Shown here: positions 43,212-50,968 of the stretch, piece by piece
Layout: every line of letters begins with the position of its first letter
Numbering within the stretch: the first letter of the stretch is position 1
DNA from: Bog-159 sp963756605
Lineage (GTDB): Bacteria; Acidobacteriota; Terriglobia; Bryobacterales; Bryobacteraceae
Assembly: GCA_963756605.1 (NCBI GenBank)
Contig: CAVWOT010000018.1
Span: 186,001-250,000 of the forward strand
Direction of reading: 5' to 3'
Length of the DNA: 64,000 nucleotides
Position numbers and translations under genes: made by a program
The notes under the pieces: model-generated
Seen by the model: the letters and a program-made list of their open reading frames with translations, nothing else
The model's database searches: none
Told to the model about the DNA's origin: nothing

Positions 43212-44669
43212 CTATTTCCCCCAGAAGATATCGTAGTCCTCTACTTCGGCGCAGTGCGCGTACAGCTTGGCCAGGCCCAGGTCATCGATGCGCGTATCGT
43301 CGTCCGAGATCTCAATCACATCGAAGACGCGGGCTTTCAATTGCCGGTCCAGTTCGGCTTCCGGCACTACGTGCAACTCGCGCGCAACGGCCGGGGGGAA
43401 ACTCAGCTTATGCGAATCGACCAGTTCCAGGCCGGGTGGAGGGGCGTGGCGCATCACGAAGTATACGGGCTCGTCGGCGAACAGCACGGCTTTGGGCGGA
43501 GTGACGGCTTTCACCTTGGCGGCGATGCGTTCGACGGTGTACCAGGAGAAGTCGCCCGCGGCTTCGATCAGGCGCTTGGTGAGGCACGTACCGGTGAGCA
43601 GACACACAATCAGCACCGGCGTCCAGGGACGGCCGGGGGAACCCAGCCGCGATCCCACGTCATAGAGCCCGGCGCAGGACAGGATCGCGAGAAACGGCAC
43701 GGAAAACAGGTAGTAGCGCCGGAACGTGGGGACGGCAGTCGAGATATGGGCCAGCAGGGCGATGGCCAGCCAGCCGCACAGATAGAATTCCCGGCGTGCG
43801 GCGCGCTCCCAACCGCTGCGTTTGCGGACGAACAGCAGGCCGGCCACGGAGAGGAATGCCAGCGTCAATGCCTGCGGGGAACCGATCCAGGCAAACCATT
43901 CGCCGAAGTTATGCGACCACGCGCCCTTCCAATCGCGCTGGCGATAGAGCAGATTGTAGTGAAGGACGTTGAAAATCGCCTGGCGGGGGCCTTGGACGAA
44001 CAGCCAGGCGAGCGGAATCGAGGGGATCGTGCAGGCGGCGGCGAAAGCGCCCAGCTTCGCCCATCGGCTGCCGGCCTGGTTACAAATTAAGAGCCAGAGC
44101 AGCAACACGGCCGCCACCGGCGCGGTCAGCAAGGAACAATTCGCGGCGGCCGAGGACAACAATCCAGCGGCGCCCGCCAGCCAGACCGTCTCGCGCTGGA
44201 CGGCCTCAACGGTGGCCAGGAATGCGCCGGCGATGAAGAACAGGCACAGTGCATAGGCTTGCGCGATGGTGCCGAATTCAACCACCATGACATCCAGGCC
44301 GAAGAGGGACACCGCGGTGATGGCGGCCGGGACGCGCCAATCCGGCACGGGGAAGCGGCGCAAAGCATACCCGGCGATCATCAGCACGGCCAGCGTGGTC
44401 ATCACTGCGGCCACGGCATGCGGCGTGCGCCAGGTATCGCCGGCGATGCGCAGCCAGCCGGCGTTCCAAAACGCATTCAAGGGCGTCTGTGAATAAATGA
44501 AATTCAAATACGGCAGCAAGCCGCGATTGATGTTCTGGGCGGCCACCAGGTGCCAGCCTTCGTCCCAGGCGAAGGCGCGCGTCTGCGCATAAACGGCGTA
44601 CAGCACGCCAATCAGGACCAGCAGTGCCCAGAGAACCCGCGTGGGCCGCGCCGCGTTTGCCGTGGTCAT
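43212..44669 (-). CDS. GT39-like (GT-C fold) membrane glycosyltransferase
   Basis: 485 residues from ATG 44669, overlapping the deformylase stop by 4 nt. It has about ten transmembrane helices with the GT-C acidic motif FAWDEGWH in the first periplasmic loop (about residue 35) and YSQTPLNAFWNAGW after it. The pattern fits the PMT/ArnT-type family that transfers sugars from polyprenyl phosphates to lipid or protein outside the inner membrane. The C-terminal 110 residues are soluble. Donor and acceptor are unknown. Confidence 0.8.
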   Translation of the reverse strand: MTTANAARPTRVLWALLVLIGVLYAVYAQTRAFAWDEGWHLVAAQNINRGLLPYLNFIYSQTPLNAFWNAGWLRIAGDTWRTPHAVAAVMTTLAVLMIAGYALRRFPVPDWRVPAAITAVSLFGLDVMVVEFGTIAQAYALCLFFIAGAFLATVEAVQRETVWLAGAAGLLSSAAANCSLLTAPVAAVLLLWLLICNQAGSRWAKLGAFAAACTIPSIPLAWLFVQGPRQAIFNVLHYNLLYRQRDWKGAWSHNFGEWFAWIGSPQALTLAFLSVAGLLFVRKRSGWERAARREFYLCGWLAIALLAHISTAVPTFRRYYLFSVPFLAILSCAGLYDVGSRLGSPGRPWTPVLIVCLLTGTCLTKRLIEAAGDFSWYTVERIAAKVKAVTPPKAVLFADEPVYFVMRHAPPPGLELVDSHKLSFPPAVARELHVVPEAELDRQLKARVFDVIEISDDDTRIDDLGLAKLYAHCAEVEDYDIFWGK

Positions 44670-45169
44670 TCGGCCGTCCTGAAACGGCGGACGTATTCTT
44701 CGCGGGTGCAAAGGCTGTGGCGATCGAGAGCCCGGTCTACGGCCAGGATGCCATCCAGGTGGTCGATTTCGTGCTGCAACAGTTCGGAAAGGGGGCCGGC
44801 TGCTTCGATGTGGCGGACACTTCCCTGGGGGTCTTCGTAGCGCACGCGCACGCTTTCGCTGCGCTCCAGATATACGAGCAGATCGGGGAAGGAGAAGCAG
44901 TCGTCCCAGAGGCGGAACCTGGCCTCGCTTTGAAACTCGAACTCCGGATTGCGTATGGTGTAGGCCACTCCTTCGAATTCGATATAGATCAGGCGAAGGG
45001 GCTCGCCGATCTGGACGGCGCTGATGCCGCGGCCGAATCCGTGCGTGCGTTGGAACTCGTGCAGCGTGGCGCGCAGGTCGTCGAAGACAGGCGCGGCGGC
45101 AGGCGCGTCCGCGGCGGCGGAGACCGCGCGCAGCATAGGATCGCCGAGCTGAAGAATACGGCGGAGCAT
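44666..45169 (-). CDS. Peptide deformylase-like protein, divergent motif 2
   Basis: 167 residues from ATG 45169. The three deformylase motifs are recognisable: GRGISAVQIG (motif 1), DDCFSFP where EGCLS is usual (motif 2), and HEIDHLDG (motif 3, with both metal histidines and the catalytic Glu). Metal and catalytic residues are therefore kept, but motif 2 is altered (E-G to D-D). It may be an accessory deformylase with a different substrate preference, or not a true deformylase. It is coupled by ATGA overlap to the GT39-like gene, and no fmt is adjacent, which is unusual. Confidence 0.8.
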   Translation of the reverse strand: MLRRILQLGDPMLRAVSAAADAPAAAPVFDDLRATLHEFQRTHGFGRGISAVQIGEPLRLIYIEFEGVAYTIRNPEFEFQSEARFRLWDDCFSFPDLLVYLERSESVRVRYEDPQGSVRHIEAAGPLSELLQHEIDHLDGILAVDRALDRHSLCTREEYVRRFRTAE

Positions 45170-45235
45170 AACGTATGAAGATATCACGTCAAGTTGTATC
45201 ACAACCTGTCAAAATCTCCGCAGCGCGCGCGGCTT

Positions 45236-45293
45236 CCGGAGGGCGGGCTTTAGCGGGGAGCCCTCTGGGCCGGGGGCTTCGGCCCCGCTACGG
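45236..45293 (-). repeat. Dispersed repeat type B variant with extra hairpin
   Basis: GGAGGGCGGGCTTTAGC as in other copies, but followed by GGGGAGCCCTCT and GGCCGGGGGCTTCGGCC. Located between divergent genes. Confidence 0.5.
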
Positions 45294-45302
45294 CATTCCG
45301 CT

Positions 45303-45605
45303 ATGCTGATGGACATGCCGCTCTACATCTTCGCCCGCTTGGATCCCGTACCGGGAAAAGAGCACCAGTTGCGCGATGAGCTGCAGCGAGTCCTCGAGCC
45401 CACCCGTCGAGAACCCGGTTGCTTGCGCATCCACTTCTATGAATCGACGCGCGGCCCTTTAACCTACTTCATTCACTCCGAGTGGAGCGACGAAGCCGCC
45501 TTCGACCGGCACGCGGAACTGCCGCATACCAGGCACTTCGCCGGCGCCATCGCAGATCTGATTATGCATCCTCTGGAAGCGGTGCGCACCAGGCAGGCCG
45601 GCTGA
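45303..45605 (+). CDS. Antibiotic biosynthesis monooxygenase-like (ABM) domain protein
   Basis: 100 residues, one ABM dimeric alpha-beta barrel unit: LYIFARLDPVPGKEHQLRDE, PTRREPGCLRIHFYES, TYFIHSEWSDEAAFDRHAE and LPHTRHFAGAI. Relatives such as YgiN are cofactor-free quinol monooxygenases or haem-degrading enzymes; the substrate here is unknown. ATGs at 45303, 45309 and 45315 are all possible starts. Confidence 0.8.
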   Translation: MLMDMPLYIFARLDPVPGKEHQLRDELQRVLEPTRREPGCLRIHFYESTRGPLTYFIHSEWSDEAAFDRHAELPHTRHFAGAIADLIMHPLEAVRTRQAG

Positions 45606-45627
45606 CCGCGTGCGAATCGCTTTTGGG

Positions 45628-46341
45628 CTACCGGTGCGGCACGGGCGGCGGCGATTTCCGATGCAGGAGTCCATTCGCAAAAAACTTCTGGTGAATGTCG
45701 GGCCAGAATTCGGCCGCCACATTACCAATCGCCCAACCGGCCAGACTGGTGCCCACGCGCGTGGCCATCACCGTCCCGGTGCGGCTGGCGGACGGGTAGT
45801 AGAGATTCGACGCGCCGATTCCCAGCGCCATGCCCAAAACTCCCGACGCGTTGAATGCCGCGCGGCCCGAATCCATGCGGGCCACCGCAATGCGGCTCAA
45901 CGAATACGCCACGCGCGGCAGAATCCGCGAGCTGGGACCTTTGCGAAAATAGCGCGGATCCTGATGCAGCAAGCAGGCGAGCACGGCATCGCTGAAAAGG
46001 TTCTGCGACGTGAAATCGCCAAATCCCGCGCCGAATCGCTTGGCATAAGCGGCGCCGCCTTCTCCATATTTGGGTGTCTGGTTGTCGGCTTGCGAAAGCC
46101 CGGCGCTGAGCGCGGCGGCAGCAATGTTAAATGGATCGCGCGTCTCGTCCAGGAAGAACGTCCACTTTTGCTTCGGCGTAAGCGGGGGCGTGGCCGGAGT
46201 GGCATTGTTCACCGTCTGATAGTCCGGTATGACGCCCAGAATCCGGTCGTGATTGAGCCCGTCCGGCGATTGGGCGACGACGCACCACGGCACTAAGCCA
46301 GCCAACGCGGCCGGCACGCCCCTGCGCGCAAGGATCCCCAC
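45628..46341 (-). CDS. Exported acidobacterial hypothetical protein
   Basis: 237 residues with a signal-like N-terminus (PAALAGLVPWCVVAQ). The conserved core reads TPKQKWTFFLDETRDPFNI, then YGEGGAAYAKRFGAGFGDF, HQDPRYFRKGPSS and NVAAEFWPDIHQKFF. I know this family from acidobacterial genomes but not its function. Alternating glycine- and alanine-rich hydrophobic segments may be amphipathic. GTG 46341 is the best start. Confidence 0.7.
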   Translation of the reverse strand: MGILARRGVPAALAGLVPWCVVAQSPDGLNHDRILGVIPDYQTVNNATPATPPLTPKQKWTFFLDETRDPFNIAAAALSAGLSQADNQTPKYGEGGAAYAKRFGAGFGDFTSQNLFSDAVLACLLHQDPRYFRKGPSSRILPRVAYSLSRIAVARMDSGRAAFNASGVLGMALGIGASNLYYPSASRTGTVMATRVGTSLAGWAIGNVAAEFWPDIHQKFFANGLLHRKSPPPVPHR

Positions 46342-46411
46342 AGCCGGATGGCGCGCCCATTGCCGAGAAGGTTACTGGCTCTATAGGTCTTCACGCATTA
46401 TGTGTAGGAAG

Positions 46412-46489
46412 CCAGGCCGCGCGGAGAGTATGGGCACGAGCGTGAACCAATTGGTTCACGAATATCTCGGACAGTTTGCCGGCAACATC
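46412..46489 (+). pseudogene. Remnant of a ribbon-helix-helix (VapB-like) antitoxin
   Basis: RAESMGTSVNQLVHEYLGQF and the following AGN match the second half of RHH antitoxins (helix-turn with GTSVNQLVREYL). The DNA-binding strand in front is missing and the continuation is not antitoxin-like. Part of a decayed 46342-47072 region with no intact gene. Confidence 0.45.
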
Positions 46490-46659
46490 GCCGCCCCTAT
46501 GCCGATCAAGTCGGCTTGCGTCGAGCCATCCATGATCAAGCGCGAGCAGCAGTCGCTACCACGGACCCTCCCGCTGATGGCCCGAAAGGGCGTTTCCGAA
46601 CGTATGCACTCTGGTAGCGATTCACATCATGGGGAAAGTGGCGAGGCCCGTCAGCAACG

Positions 46660-46790
46660 GAACGTGGCACCACGGAATCAGGCGAAAGCGCTTGCCGCGC
46701 GCCGGCCGCGTGCACACTGAAATCGCGCCGATCCAACATAAAGATGGTCTCGATGCTTTTCCGGTTAGTCAGATGCACCGGCGCTACCTC
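46660..46790 (-). pseudogene. Remnant of a PIN-domain (VapC-like) toxin C-terminus
   Basis: SIETIFMLDRRDFSVH (46757-46709) followed, after a frameshift, by RGKRFRLIPW (46698-46669). This is the usual end of one VapC subfamily (xxTLDRRDFxVYR...LLP). The catalytic N-terminal half is not recognisable in the longer frame (to 46997). It is on the strand opposite to the antitoxin remnant. Confidence 0.4.
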
Positions 46791-47072
46791 GGCGAGTTGG
46801 AACCCCCATATCCGCGTACGGCGATGCCCTGAAGACTCTCCTCGCCAAGCGGCGCAGAAGCCTGCGGGCGCCAGGGAGTACGCGCGCAAAAGCCACGGAG
46901 CCTCGGTCGTCCCGATGAGCCCCGCTTTCAGCGCCTTTTCATAGACAGTCTCCGCACGGTCTTCGGCTATCAGCTGCCGCCACATCGCGGTGCGCACCGT
47001 GGCGGCCGCGAGCCTGCCGCAGCGCCGGGGGAAAGATCTCAGCCGTTGGCGGATTTCCGTGAGTGGTAAATT

Positions 47073-47624
47073 CTACGCGCCGGCTTTGGCGGTTTTCATG
47101 GCGGCCATGCGCTCCTGCATCTGGCGGGTGAGGTGCGGCGTGATGCCGAGCATGCGCTCCATCACCATAAGCTGCGCCCGATGGTGCATCTCATGTTCTT
47201 TCGGTCCCAGCAGCATCTCGAAGCGCGTCTTGGTTGGCGGGACCATACCCTGCGGGAAGTGGACTTGATCGGCCAGCGCCTCGTCCGGCACAGCCTCTAG
47301 CGCCGCGGCGAAATTCTCGCCTTCAGTGCGCAGCAATTCCAGAATCTCACTCTTGGATCGCGGCGCCTTTTCGTCGGCGCTCATCTTGGCGAACAGGCTT
47401 GCAAAATCGATGCCCTCCATAGTGCTGCGCCGCTCGACGATATGCACCTGCTGCGGGAAACGCGTGGTCACGGCCAGGTGTACCAGCGTCTCGGCCACCG
47501 AGCGCGTCTCGGGAGTGGCACGGAAGCCGTAGTGCGCCTCGGGAATTTCTTCGCCAATCTGAATGGTGTTTTTGCGAACCGTGCGGAAGGCTTCCGACAG
47601 TTGTTTGGGACCATAATATGTCAT
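47073..47624 (-). CDS. DinB-like putative metal-dependent hydrolase
   Basis: 183 residues from ATG 47624. A four-helix DinB/YfiT-type fold: LSEAFRTVRKNTIQIGEEIP, a histidine in VAETLVHLAVTTRF (about 50), and the second histidine set in LGPKEHEMHHRAQLMVMERM (about 140). Together these form the three-His metal site. DinB-family members act in thiol-dependent detoxification; substrate unknown. It is divergent from deoB. Confidence 0.8.
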   Translation of the reverse strand: MTYYGPKQLSEAFRTVRKNTIQIGEEIPEAHYGFRATPETRSVAETLVHLAVTTRFPQQVHIVERRSTMEGIDFASLFAKMSADEKAPRSKSEILELLRTEGENFAAALEAVPDEALADQVHFPQGMVPPTKTRFEMLLGPKEHEMHHRAQLMVMERMLGITPHLTRQMQERMAAMKTAKAGA

Positions 47625-47666
47625 GGTAAGTTCTCCTATGAGTGGATGAACAGGAGTATAGCCTGG

Positions 47667-48854
47667 ATGCAACGATGTTACATTCAAGGTGTGTTCCGCC
47701 GCGTGATCTGGATCGTGCTCGACAGCGTCGGCATCGGCGCGATGCCGGATGCAGCCGCGTATGGCGACGCCGGCAGCGACACGCTAGGCAACATCGCGCA
47801 TCGCCGTCCGCTGCGCCTGCCGAACCTGTGCTACTTGGGACTGGGTAATATCAAACCCCTGGATGGACTGCTACCTGCGGCGGAGCCGGCCGGGTCGTTC
47901 GGGCGTTGCGCGCTGGCCTCGCCGGGCAAGGACACCACCACCGGCCATTGGGAGATGGCCGGCATCCATTTGGAGAAACCCTTTCCGCTGTACCCGCACG
48001 GTTTCCCGCGCGCGATCCTGGACGAATTGGAAAGCCGCATCGCCCGCCGTACGATCGGCAATAAGGCGGCGTCGGGAACCGAGATCATTAAGGAACTCGG
48101 CGCGGAGCACATGCGCACAGGCTCACCCATCGTTTACACTTCGGCCGATAGTGTGTTCCAGGTGGCGGCGCACGAAGAAGTCATTCCGCTGTGGGAGTTA
48201 TACAAGATCTGCCAGACCGCGCGCGAGCTTTTGCGTGGTCCATATGAAGTGGGCCGCGTGATTGCGCGGCCGTTCGTGGGATCTCCCGGTTCGTTCACGC
48301 GCACACCCAATCGGAAGGATTATGCGGTGCCGCCACCGCGCGGCATGCTGCTCGACGTGCTGGATGCGCACGGCGTGCGGGTGCACAGCGTGGGTAAAAT
48401 CTTCGATGTATTTCTGGGCCGCGGCATACGCGATTACGCCAAGACCAAGAGCAACGCTGACGGCATGGCGCAAACGCTGGAAGCCATGCGGTCGTTCGAT
48501 GCGGGATTGATTTTTGTCAACCTGGTGGACTTCGACCAGCAATACGGCCATCGCAACGACGTGGAAGGATATGCGCGGGCGCTCGAGGAGTTCGACGCCT
48601 GGCTGCCGGACCTGTTTGCCGCTGAGCGGGAAGACGACTTAGCCATCGTGACGGCCGATCACGGTTGCGATCCCACCACGCCATCGACGGACCACAGCCG
48701 CGAGTATGTTCCGCTGCTGGTGAGCGGGCCGCACGTACGGCAGGGCGTCAACCTGGGGCTGCGGTCGTCGCTTTCCGATATCGGCCAGACCGTGGCCGAT
48801 AATTTCGGCGCGAAAATCGCCCACGGAACCACTTTCTTAACGGAGATTACATGA
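47667..48854 (+). CDS. deoB: Phosphopentomutase
   Basis: 395 residues from ATG 47667, with CAGGAG 10 nt upstream. It converts (deoxy)ribose-1-phosphate to (deoxy)ribose-5-phosphate in nucleoside salvage. Alkaline-phosphatase-fold motifs: IWIVLDSVGIGAMPDA at the start, GKDTTTGHWEMAG near 85 with the phosphorylated Thr, and VDFDQQYGHRND (about 290). VTADHGCDPTTPSTDHSREY (about 330) carries metal ligands. It overlaps tpiA by 4 nt. Confidence 0.95.
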   Translation: MQRCYIQGVFRRVIWIVLDSVGIGAMPDAAAYGDAGSDTLGNIAHRRPLRLPNLCYLGLGNIKPLDGLLPAAEPAGSFGRCALASPGKDTTTGHWEMAGIHLEKPFPLYPHGFPRAILDELESRIARRTIGNKAASGTEIIKELGAEHMRTGSPIVYTSADSVFQVAAHEEVIPLWELYKICQTARELLRGPYEVGRVIARPFVGSPGSFTRTPNRKDYAVPPPRGMLLDVLDAHGVRVHSVGKIFDVFLGRGIRDYAKTKSNADGMAQTLEAMRSFDAGLIFVNLVDFDQQYGHRNDVEGYARALEEFDAWLPDLFAAEREDDLAIVTADHGCDPTTPSTDHSREYVPLLVSGPHVRQGVNLGLRSSLSDIGQTVADNFGAKIAHGTTFLTEIT

Positions 48855-49600
48855 GAAAACCCATCATGGCGGGTAATTGGAAAATGTACAAGACCCCCGC
48901 CGAAACTACTGCGTTTTTTGAGAAGTTCCGGCCTTTGGTTGAGAAGGCGGAGCATTGCGAGGTGGTGATCTGCCCGCCTTATACGGACATCGCCGCGGCC
49001 GTCGCTGCCGCCGGGGGGACGCGCATCGGCATCGGCGCGCAGGATCTATATTGGATGAAAGAAGGCGCCTTCACCGGCGAAGTTTCCGGTCCGATGATCA
49101 AGGCCTGCGGGTGCTCGCATGTGCTGGTCGGGCATAGCGAGCGGCGCCAATATTTCGAGGAGACCAACGAGACCGTACTGCAGCGCACGGTGGCGGCGCT
49201 GCATGCCGGACTGACGCCGATCGTTTGCGTGGGCGAGCGTCTGGCGGATCGGGAAGCGGGCGAGACCGAAGCGGTGTTGTCGCTCCAGTTTCGCAGTGGC
49301 ATTGCGCTTTTGACGCCGGAACAGTTTGCGCGCATCGTGATTGCATACGAGCCGGTATGGGCCATCGGCACGGGGAAGACGGCTACACCCCAGATTGCCG
49401 CGGACGCGCATCGGGTGCTGCGCGACCAGGTGCGCGGGCATTACGGCGCGGCGGCCGCCGACGCGGTGCGGATCTTATACGGCGGCAGCGTGAAGCCGGA
49501 CAACGTGCGCAGCCTGATGGCGCTGCCGGAAATTGACGGCGTGCTGGTGGGCGGGGCTAGTCTGGATGCCAATTCGTTCGCGAGCATCGTGCACTTCTAG
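48851..49600 (+). CDS. tpiA: Triose-phosphate isomerase
   Basis: 249 residues, full length. It interconverts dihydroxyacetone phosphate and glyceraldehyde-3-phosphate. Active-site residues: Lys in AGNWKMYK (about 11), His in VGHSERR (about 95) and Glu in AYEPVWAIGTGKTA (about 165). The phosphate loop is YGGSVKPDN and VGGASL. Translationally coupled to deoB (ATGA), linking pentose salvage to glycolysis. A 14-bp minisatellite follows the stop. Confidence 0.97.
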   Translation: MRKPIMAGNWKMYKTPAETTAFFEKFRPLVEKAEHCEVVICPPYTDIAAAVAAAGGTRIGIGAQDLYWMKEGAFTGEVSGPMIKACGCSHVLVGHSERRQYFEETNETVLQRTVAALHAGLTPIVCVGERLADREAGETEAVLSLQFRSGIALLTPEQFARIVIAYEPVWAIGTGKTATPQIAADAHRVLRDQVRGHYGAAAADAVRILYGGSVKPDNVRSLMALPEIDGVLVGGASLDANSFASIVHF

Positions 49601-49610
49601 GCGGAAGCAA

Positions 49611-49680
49611 GAAGACAGGAGTCAGAAGACAGGAGTCAGAAGACAGGAGTCAGAAGACAGGAGTCAGAAGACAGGAGTTA
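49611..49680 (+). repeat. Five tandem copies of a 14-bp unit
   Basis: GAAGACAGGAGTCA repeated five times without spacers (last copy ends GTTA), directly after tpiA. Confidence 0.95.
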
Positions 49681-49704
49681 GAAGCGGATGGGTGCGCGTG
49701 CCTC

Positions 49705-49790
49705 TTGACAGCCTGCCCTCCGGTATAGTATATATAAATGGGCGGCGCTTTCGCTCGCCGATCCTATAAAGTTGGTAAATCTAAATTTAC
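49705..49790 (+). promoter_or_regulatory. Promoter and operator-like repeat of the PIN-toxin unit
   Basis: TTGACA (49705-49710) with TATATA (49729-49734) at an 18-nt spacing. Downstream, GTAAAT (49775-49780) and ATTTAC (49785-49790) form an inverted repeat around CTAA, between promoter and ribosome site AGAGGG. Placement suits autorepression by a toxin-antitoxin complex. Confidence 0.55.
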
Positions 49791-49804
49791 AGAGGGAAAT
49801 ATTT

Positions 49805-50518
49805 ATGAAAGCGGAAAAGACGATTCTGGACGAGCAGTCCGAAATCGAAGCGGCCCTCGACTGTCTTCCCGCGCTGGCCGCCCAGCTGCCCCCGGTGCTC
49901 AAACCCCTGGTTAAGCTTTCACCCCGGAAGGGCTTGCGCGTGCAAGTGTCTTTGCGGCGTGGTGATGCCAAGGACAGCCGGCAGGTAAAACAGAACGCGC
50001 CAGCTAGAAGCTGGCTGCCGGATACCGGCTTGATCGCGATCTCCTACCGGCCCTCTACATCGGAGGAAGATCAAGCCGTGGCGTCAGCGGTGGAGGCTGT
50101 TCAGGACTCCCTGGCGAAACCTACAGAAGCTGCCGCGAAGCTCGCGGAAACTGCCAGCGACCCCGTCCAGGAAATCGTTATAGCTCTGGCGCGAGCCGAA
50201 AAAGACCCGCAATTAGGTTTTGTATCTCTGAAGTGGTTTCGCGACAGTTACGTTCCGCAGCAAGGCTTCGCCTGGAGCGCCATACCAGATGAGCGTCAAC
50301 GCGTGCTGGTAAGTGCGATTGATCGCAACTTGATTTTGACCAGCAAGGTCGCGAACCCTAAGAATCCCCAGTTCCCTGTCACGGCGATTAAGGTCAACCG
50401 ACCGCTGTCAGAGGTACAGAGTATCCTGCAGCGGGAACCAGGACCCCGCGCGGTGTTTAATCCGATCGCTATGCGCGGCGAGCCGCTGTCAGAAACCGTA
50501 TTGCGCCAGCGAAGGTAG
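49805..50518 (+). CDS. Unknown 237-residue partner of a PIN toxin (candidate antitoxin)
   Basis: 237 residues from ATG 49805, with AGAGGGAA upstream. No known domain recognised. The N-terminus is helical and charged (MKAEKTILDEQSEIEAALDC). A basic stretch (KLSPRKGLRVQVSLRRGD) and a helix-rich middle (AVASAVEAVQDSLAKPTEAA) follow, and the C-terminus is KVNRPLSEVQSILQREPG. It is far longer than usual VapB proteins and has no visible ribbon-helix-helix or AbrB fold. The PIN toxin starts 3 nt after its stop, which is antitoxin-like order. Its role as antitoxin is inferred only from position. Confidence 0.6.
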   Translation: MKAEKTILDEQSEIEAALDCLPALAAQLPPVLKPLVKLSPRKGLRVQVSLRRGDAKDSRQVKQNAPARSWLPDTGLIAISYRPSTSEEDQAVASAVEAVQDSLAKPTEAAAKLAETASDPVQEIVIALARAEKDPQLGFVSLKWFRDSYVPQQGFAWSAIPDERQRVLVSAIDRNLILTSKVANPKNPQFPVTAIKVNRPLSEVQSILQREPGPRAVFNPIAMRGEPLSETVLRQRR

Positions 50519-50521
50519 AGC

Positions 50522-50968
50522 TTGGGCGTCTACTATCTGGATACCAGCGCGTTGGTGAAGCTATATGTCCGCGAGCCGGGCACTGAACAAATGCTGCGGC
50601 TCGCGGATCCTACGGGAGGGAATACGCTCGCCCTGCTGGGACTGACGCGCGTGGAATTCCGGTCCGCGGTCAGACAGCGGGAGCGGGCCGGCGACCTGGC
50701 GCACGATCTTGCGCAGAATCTGCTCGGCAGCATGGATGAACACCTGGCCAGCCTCTTCCTGGTGCAACCCCTGACGGATTTGGTAATTCAAGAGGCGGCC
50801 GCGCTTCTGGACCGGCATGCGCTCAGGGCGTATGATGCCGTGCAACTGGCTGGCTGCATTATGCTGCGCGCCAGACTGGGACGGCACGCGACCTTTGTAT
50901 GCTCGGACCGCCAGCTCACGAGGGCGGCTGAAGATGAAGGAATGACGGTGTTCGAGCCAACAGATTAG
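50522..50968 (+). CDS. PIN-domain ribonuclease toxin (VapC-like)
   Basis: 148 residues from TTG 50522. PIN-domain acidic residues: Asp in YYLDTSALVKLY (about 7), Glu in TRVEFRSAV (about 43), Asp in LRAYDAVQLAG (about 102) and Asp in FVCSDRQLTRAA (about 122). VapC toxins are Mg-dependent RNases cutting tRNA or rRNA. Downstream of the unknown 237-residue gene; its stop overlaps the stop of the convergent gene by 3 bases. Confidence 0.85.
   Translation: MGVYYLDTSALVKLYVREPGTEQMLRLADPTGGNTLALLGLTRVEFRSAVRQRERAGDLAHDLAQNLLGSMDEHLASLFLVQPLTDLVIQEAAALLDRHALRAYDAVQLAGCIMLRARLGRHATFVCSDRQLTRAAEDEGMTVFEPTD

Noticed and set aside
46536..46997. 153-residue minus-strand ORF as an intact gene
   Set aside because: Only a short stretch near its middle resembles a PIN-domain end, and it leaves that family's frame; treated as a remnant instead.
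49611..49680. CRISPR array
   Set aside because: The 14-bp units are directly adjacent with no spacers and no cas genes are nearby; it is a minisatellite.
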